NCBI GenBank assembly: GCA_003460745.1
Contig: QTVU01000001.1
Span: 97,131 to 161,130 of the forward strand
DNA from: Firmicutes bacterium AM55-24TS
GTDB taxonomy: Bacteria; Bacillota; Clostridia; UBA1381
Direction: 5' to 3'
DNA: 64,000 nt
The position numbers and the translations under genes were made by a program. Below are positions 60,525 through 64,000 of the stretch, piece after piece. Position 1 is the first letter of the stretch. Each line of letters starts with the position of its first letter. The notes below the pieces were generated by a model that worked only from the letters and a program-made list of their open reading frames with translations, did not search any database and was not told the origin of the DNA.

Positions 60525-60569
60525 GCCACCCCTCAGTCGCTTTTGCGACAGCTCCCCTCGATGGGAGCC
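60525..60569. repeat. Double-hairpin palindromic repeat, copy 4
   Basis: GCCACCCCTCAGTCGC, TTTTGCGACAGCTCCCCTCG, ATGGGAGCC: the same two hairpins as the 55.1-55.35 kb copies. It ends 14 nt before the DUF559 ORF between pgk and tpiA. Confidence 0.8.
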
Positions 60570-60583
60570 AATTAAACACTAAT

Positions 60584-60976
60584 ATGAAATATGAACATTT
60601 ACCATACAATAAAAATCTAAAATCAAATGCACGAGATTTAAGAAAATCAATGACTAAGCAAGAACGTCATTTATGGTATGACTTTTTGAAAACATATCCT
60701 GTTAGGATTTACAGACAAAAAATCGTCCTAAATTATATTCTTGATTTCTACTGTCATTCTGCCAAACTTGGCATAGAACTTGACGGAAGTCAACATTACG
60801 AAGATGATACACACTTAAAAGACAATCAACGTACATTAATACTTAATAATCAAGGTATTAAAATTATAAGATTTTCTAATCTTGATATTGATACAAACTT
60901 TAATGGTGTATGTGAGTATATTCACAATACAATTCAAAATCGATTAAAGGAGAAATTACAATGGGAAAATATATAA
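60584..60976 (+). CDS. DUF559 / Vsr-like PD-(D/E)XK endonuclease-fold protein
   Basis: 130 residues. The DUF559 layout is clear: LRKSMTKQERHLWYDFLKT, VRIYRQKIVLNYILDFYCHS, KLGIELDGSQHYED and IKIIRFSNLDI. Acidic residues in DFYCH and ELDGSQH match the PD-(D/E)XK core of the very-short-patch-repair nuclease superfamily; biochemical function is unproven. No good ribosome site precedes ATG 60584. Its last codons read through the tpiA ribosome site (AAGGAGAAA becomes KEK) and it overlaps tpiA by 16 nt. It interrupts an otherwise standard glycolytic cluster and lies directly after a palindromic repeat, suggesting arrival on a small mobile unit. Confidence 0.88.
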   Translation: MKYEHLPYNKNLKSNARDLRKSMTKQERHLWYDFLKTYPVRIYRQKIVLNYILDFYCHSAKLGIELDGSQHYEDDTHLKDNQRTLILNNQGIKIIRFSNLDIDTNFNGVCEYIHNTIQNRLKEKLQWENI

Positions 60977-61713
60977 TTGCCGGTAACTGGAAGATGAACA
61001 AGCTTCCGTCAGAAACATATGATTACATCAAAGAAGTAATTGAGGCAACAAAGGGTTCAGAATGTGAAGTTGTTTGCTGTACACCGTTCGTATGCCTACC
61101 ACAAGCTGTTGAGGCCGCTAAGGGTTCACACGTTAAAATCGGTGCTGAAAACCTACACTTTGAGGACAAAGGTGCTTTCACAGGCGAAGTAAGTGCAGAA
61201 ATGCTTAAAGACCTTGGTGTTGACTATGTTATAATGGGTCACAGTGAAAGACGTGAATACAACAACGAAACTGATGAAACAGTTAATCTAAAGGCTAAAA
61301 AGGCTCTTGAAAAGGGTCTTATTCCTATCGTTTGCTGTGGTGAAAGTCTTGAACAGCGTGAAGCCGGTATCACAATGGACTGGATTGCTATTCAAATCAA
61401 AAAGGCATTTGCCGGAATCAGTGCTGACGACACTAAAAAAGTTGTCGTTGCATACGAGCCAATCTGGGCTATCGGTACAGGCAAGACTGCTACTGACGAC
61501 CAAGCTGAAGAAGTTTGCGGCGGTATCAGAGAATTACTTGAAAACCTTTACGATGCTGAAACAGCAAAGGCTATTACTATTCAATACGGCGGCAGCATGA
61601 ATCCTAAGAATTGTGCAGGACTTCTTGCTAAGCCAAACATTGACGGTGGTCTTATCGGCGGTGCATCTCTAAAGAGTGCTGACTTCGCTGTTATCACAAA
61701 GGCAGCTAAATAA
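60961..61713 (+). CDS. tpiA: Triosephosphate isomerase
   Basis: 250 residues, full length. Motifs: IAGNWKMNKLPSE (catalytic Lys), HSERREYN (catalytic His), VAYEPIWAIGTGKTAT (catalytic Glu), the phosphate-binding IQYGGSMNPKN and GGLIGGASLKS. It interconverts dihydroxyacetone phosphate and glyceraldehyde-3-phosphate. AAGGAG lies 9 nt before ATG 60961 and inside the upstream DUF559 ORF. A hairpin follows before gpmI. Confidence 0.98.
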   Translation: MGKYIIAGNWKMNKLPSETYDYIKEVIEATKGSECEVVCCTPFVCLPQAVEAAKGSHVKIGAENLHFEDKGAFTGEVSAEMLKDLGVDYVIMGHSERREYNNETDETVNLKAKKALEKGLIPIVCCGESLEQREAGITMDWIAIQIKKAFAGISADDTKKVVVAYEPIWAIGTGKTATDDQAEEVCGGIRELLENLYDAETAKAITIQYGGSMNPKNCAGLLAKPNIDGGLIGGASLKSADFAVITKAAK

Positions 61714-61725
61714 TGATTTTACAAA

Positions 61726-61755
61726 AGGGCAGGCATTATTGCCTGTCCTATTTTT
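61726..61755 (+). terminator. Terminator or attenuator between tpiA and gpmI
   Basis: AGGGCAGGCA / TGCCTGTCCT (one G-T pair) has a TTAT loop and is followed by ATTTTT. It ends 22 nt before the gpmI start, so it may only partly stop transcription. Confidence 0.75.
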
Positions 61756-61777
61756 AAACATAAAGGAGTAATTACTT

Positions 61778-62638
61778 ATGGCAAAGAAACCAATCGCATT
61801 AATTATTATGGACGGTTACGGCATTAACCAAAATACAGAGGGTAATGCTATTGTAGCGGCAAAGAAACCTCATCTTGACAAGCTTTTAGCCGAATATCCA
61901 CATTCACAGCTTTCTGCAAGCGGTCTTGACGTCGGTCTTCCTGACGGTCAAATGGGTAACAGTGAAGTAGGTCACACAAATATCGGTGCCGGCAGAATTG
62001 TTTATCAAATGCTTGTTAAGATTTCAAAAGACATTAACGACGGTAAAATTTACGAAAACAAGGCCCTTTCAGACGCTATGGACGCCGCTAAAGCTAACGG
62101 CAAGTCACTTCACCTTATGGGACTTCTTTCAAACGGCGGTGTACACAGCCACAATGAACACCTTTACGGTCTGCTGAAAATGGCTAAGAAAAAAGGTATT
62201 GAAAACGTATATGTTCACACATTCCTTGACGGTCGTGACGTTCCTCCTACATCAGGTGCCGAATTTATGGCTGAACTTGAAAAAGAAATTAAAGAAATCG
62301 GCGTAGGCTCTGTCGCTACAATTATGGGCAGATTTTACGCTATGGACAGAGATAACGCTTGGGACAGAGTCGAAAAGGCTTACAAAGCTATGGTTGACGG
62401 CGAAGGCATACAGGAAACAGACGCTGTTACAGCCGTTAAAAACTCATACGCAAATGACGTTACAGACGAATTTGTTATTCCAACTGTTGTTGACAAAAAC
62501 GGTATGATTAAAGAGGGCGACAGTGTTATTTTCTTCAACTTCCGTCCTGACAGAGCAAGACAGATTACAAGAACTTTTGTTGACCCTGATTTTACAGGCT
62601 TTGAAAGAAAGTATTTCCCTGTAACTTCGTTTGTATGA
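61778..62638 (+). CDS. gpmI: 2,3-bisphosphoglycerate-independent phosphoglycerate mutase, N-terminal part (frame broken)
   Basis: 286 residues from ATG 61778 (AAAGGAG upstream). The phosphatase and transferase core is visible: [32 protein letters not shown] (catalytic Ser), [52 protein letters not shown] and [13 protein letters not shown]. The frame ends at TGA 62636-62638 in ...FPVTSFV, where homologues continue with Cys and a TQYD-like motif. The remainder is encoded by the next ORF, overlapping as ATGA. Full-length enzymes are about 510 residues; the two pieces together total about 505. It interconverts 3- and 2-phosphoglycerate. Confidence 0.95.
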   Translation: MAKKPIALIIMDGYGINQNTEGNAIVAAKKPHLDKLLAEYPHSQLSASGLDVGLPDGQMGNSEVGHTNIGAGRIVYQMLVKISKDINDGKIYENKALSDAMDAAKANGKSLHLMGLLSNGGVHSHNEHLYGLLKMAKKKGIENVYVHTFLDGRDVPPTSGAEFMAELEKEIKEIGVGSVATIMGRFYAMDRDNAWDRVEKAYKAMVDGEGIQETDAVTAVKNSYANDVTDEFVIPTVVDKNGMIKEGDSVIFFNFRPDRARQITRTFVDPDFTGFERKYFPVTSFV

Positions 62639-63294
62639 CTCAATATGACGAATCAATGCCAAATGTAACTGTAGCATATCCGCCGGAAACTCTTGAAATG
62701 ACATTCGGTGAATACATCAGTAAGAAAGGTCTTACACAGCTTAGAATTGCCGAAACACAGAAGTATGCACACGTTACATTCTTCTTTAACGGCGGTGAAG
62801 AAAAGCAATTTGAAGGTGAGGAAAGAATACTTATCAAGTCACCTGACGTTGAAACTTTCGATATGAAACCTGAAATGAGTGCTTACGAAGTTACTGACGC
62901 AGTTGTTGACGCAATTAATTCGGACAAGTTTGATGTTATCATTCTTAACTATGCTAACTGTGATATGGTCGGTCACACAGGTATTATGGAAGCGGCTGTT
63001 AAGGCAGTTGAAGCCGTTGACGAGTGTGTAGGCAGAATGGTTGACGCTATTCTTGCAAAGGGCGGACAAGCTATCATCACTGCCGATCACGGTAACGCTG
63101 ACTGCTTAATCGACCCTGTTACAAAAGCTCCGTTTACAGCTCATACAACTAACCCTGTTCCTATGATTCTTGTAGGTGCAGGCGATGTTAAGGTTAAGAA
63201 TGGCAGACTTTGTGACCTTTGCCCGACTATGCTTGACCTTATGGGACTTGAAAAACCTGAACAAATGACAGGTGAGAGTCTTATTGTAAAATAA
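62635..63294 (+). CDS. gpmI: 2,3-bisphosphoglycerate-independent phosphoglycerate mutase, C-terminal part
   Basis: 219 residues. It starts in the middle of the family sequence: [74 protein letters not shown] and the metal-binding [11 protein letters not shown]. There is no Shine-Dalgarno sequence near its ATG 62635. If expressed separately it would depend on re-initiation at the ATGA overlap. A single lost base in a TGY codon (or a four-base loss) in the given sequence would explain the break. A bidirectional-looking terminator follows at 63306. Confidence 0.94.
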   Translation: MTQYDESMPNVTVAYPPETLEMTFGEYISKKGLTQLRIAETQKYAHVTFFFNGGEEKQFEGEERILIKSPDVETFDMKPEMSAYEVTDAVVDAINSDKFDVIILNYANCDMVGHTGIMEAAVKAVEAVDECVGRMVDAILAKGGQAIITADHGNADCLIDPVTKAPFTAHTTNPVPMILVGAGDVKVKNGRLCDLCPTMLDLMGLEKPEQMTGESLIVK

Positions 63295-63305
63295 TCGGAT
63301 AATAA

Positions 63306-63344
63306 AAAAACGATGTATTCCGTAACAGGTAATACATCGTTTTT
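63306..63344. terminator. Bidirectional terminator between gpmI and the coiled-coil gene
   Basis: AAAAACGATGTATT / AATACATCGTTTTT with an 11-nt loop and A/T runs on both sides. It serves gpmI on the plus strand and the converging gene on the minus strand. Confidence 0.9.
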
Positions 63345-63345
63345 A

Positions 63346-63669
63346 TTATGCAAACTTTTCTTTTATTCTTCTTATTTCATTTTCCATCATATTAATTCGG
63401 ATAAGTGCCATTTCTTTTTCGTTCTCGACAGTTAAAGCTTTATCAAGTTTTCTTGACAAATCAAGATGTCCCTCTGCAATAATTTTGATATTACGGTTTG
63501 TTTCGTTTTCAAGGGTAAGACTGATTTCTCTTATTTCATTTTTCATTTTTTGAATATCCGCTTTCATTTCTGACATTTGATTATTAATATCATCAAACTT
63601 TGAATTAACATCATCAAATTGTTTATTCATATTATTTAGAGTTGAATTAATATTTTTTAACATTTTCAA
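63346..63669 (-). CDS. Small coiled-coil protein, frameshifted near its start
   Basis: The open frame gives 107 residues of heptad-like coiled coil (FDDVNSKFDDINNQMSEMKA, DIQKMKNEIREISLTLE), then TNRNIKIIAEGHLDLSRKLD and ALIRINMMENEIRRIKEKFA. The function is unknown. The true start is probably ATG 63700, with AAGGAGG 8 nt upstream, beginning MTTEEMLVSLVENV. That frame hits a stop after KKY because of the T6 run (A6 on the coding strand) at 63653-63658. With five A it would join VENV-KNINSTLNN smoothly. It may be a pseudogene, a consensus error, or slippage-dependent. Confidence 0.7.
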   Translation of the reverse strand: MKMLKNINSTLNNMNKQFDDVNSKFDDINNQMSEMKADIQKMKNEIREISLTLENETNRNIKIIAEGHLDLSRKLDKALTVENEKEMALIRINMMENEIRRIKEKFA

Positions 63670-63725
63670 CTAATGAAACTAACATTTCTTCAGTTGTCAT
63701 AGCCGACACCTCCTTGTATATCTTA

Positions 63726-63754
63726 ATAATAACACAATATAATAAAAAATACAA
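63726..63754 (-). promoter_or_regulatory. Probable promoter of the coiled-coil gene
   Basis: TTGTAT (63754-63749), 17 nt, TATTAT (63731-63726) on the minus strand. Moderate match, about 25 nt before the ATG at 63700. Confidence 0.5.
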
Positions 63755-63776
63755 GCACATTTCTTTAAATTTCCAC

Positions 63777-63805
63777 TTGTTATATCGCTGTTTATACTAT
63801 ATAAT
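63777..63805 (+). promoter_or_regulatory. Promoter reading off the right edge
   Basis: TTGTTA (63777-63782), 17 nt, TATAAT (63800-63805) on the plus strand. It is back to back with the coiled-coil gene's promoter. Confidence 0.65.
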
Positions 63806-64000
63806 TAGTAGAGAGGTGCAAAACACAAGAAATAAAAAGTAAATAAATCATAAATAAAGCTAAGCGAAGCAACAAAAGCGAATAATAGTTAAAAAAAGTG
63901 CATAGCAAACAAACCTAACGGCAAGGAACAAAAATATTTGGTTTTAAACATTGTCAGGTAAGTCGTTTTAAAGTTTTTACGCTGCGATAAGAAACGTCTT
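63806..64000 (+). other. A-rich transcribed leader or small RNA candidate at the right edge
   Basis: About 195 nt downstream of a good promoter, strongly A-rich, with no ORF preceded by a ribosome site and many in-frame stops. It could be the leader of a gene or RNA operon beyond the window, or part of a non-coding RNA. I do not recognise a named RNA family. Confidence 0.3.

Overview
The window looks like the chromosome of a low-GC, spore-forming, anaerobic gut-type Firmicute (class Clostridia). Evidence: Gram-positive-type S12 (139 residues), spmA/spmB spore-maturation genes, an AbrB/SpoVT regulator near holB, iPGM-type glycolysis, consensus sigma-A promoters, strong AGGAGG ribosome sites, and dockerin modules on secreted proteins. 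I cannot name the genus from sequence alone. No rRNA, tRNA, CRISPR array, phage or IS transposase is visible.

Left two thirds (1-49,338, all minus strand): a locus for very large secreted proteins. The main gene runs from 49,338 to 5,902. As given it is three overlapping ORFs (1,077, 1,324 and 12,118 residues). Two local defects explain the breaks: a 109-bp tandem duplication at 46,102-46,320 and a one-base loss near 42,312. With both repaired, one frame of 14,443 codons runs through. Its layout is: signal peptide; Ser/Thr/Glu/Asn-rich stalk; eleven supermodules, each a BIG2-like Ig domain plus a seven-bladed RCC1 propeller (77 blades counted); on the order of 70 cadherin-like beta-sandwich domains with a GLUG beta-helix block inside; a carboxypeptidase-regulatory-like domain; and a dockerin-like pair of EF hands separated by a repetitive Thr/Pro/Ser/Asp linker. 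A terminator closes it. A separate promoter drives two overlapping genes (5,658-1,795 and 1,795 to beyond the left edge) for further secreted proteins. These share an N-terminal cohesin/CBM-like beta-sandwich and a new-looking 'NYGNSPYG' module, and the first ends in a clear dockerin.

Centre (49,700-55,003, plus strand): the translation cluster L7Ae-like protein, rpsL, rpsG, fusA, tuf, divergent from the giant gene and without the usual upstream rpoBC. S12 carries Arg at the position equivalent to B. subtilis K101 (E. coli K88). After the tuf terminator lies a gene-free stretch with three copies of a double-hairpin palindromic repeat and a small cluster of DnaA-box-like sites.

Right part (55,433-64,000): an AbrB-type regulator and the holB-coaBC pair on the minus strand; spmA-spmB on the plus strand; then a glycolytic cluster pgk, tpiA, gpmI. 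A DUF559/Vsr-like nuclease ORF preceded by a fourth copy of the palindromic repeat sits between pgk and tpiA. gpmI is broken into two ORFs at an ATGA overlap. A small coiled-coil gene on the minus strand is also frameshifted, at a T6 run. Four frame breaks in 64 kb raise the question of consensus errors, but each has a different local cause and should be checked separately. At the right edge a promoter fires into about 190 nt of A-rich sequence with no ORF.
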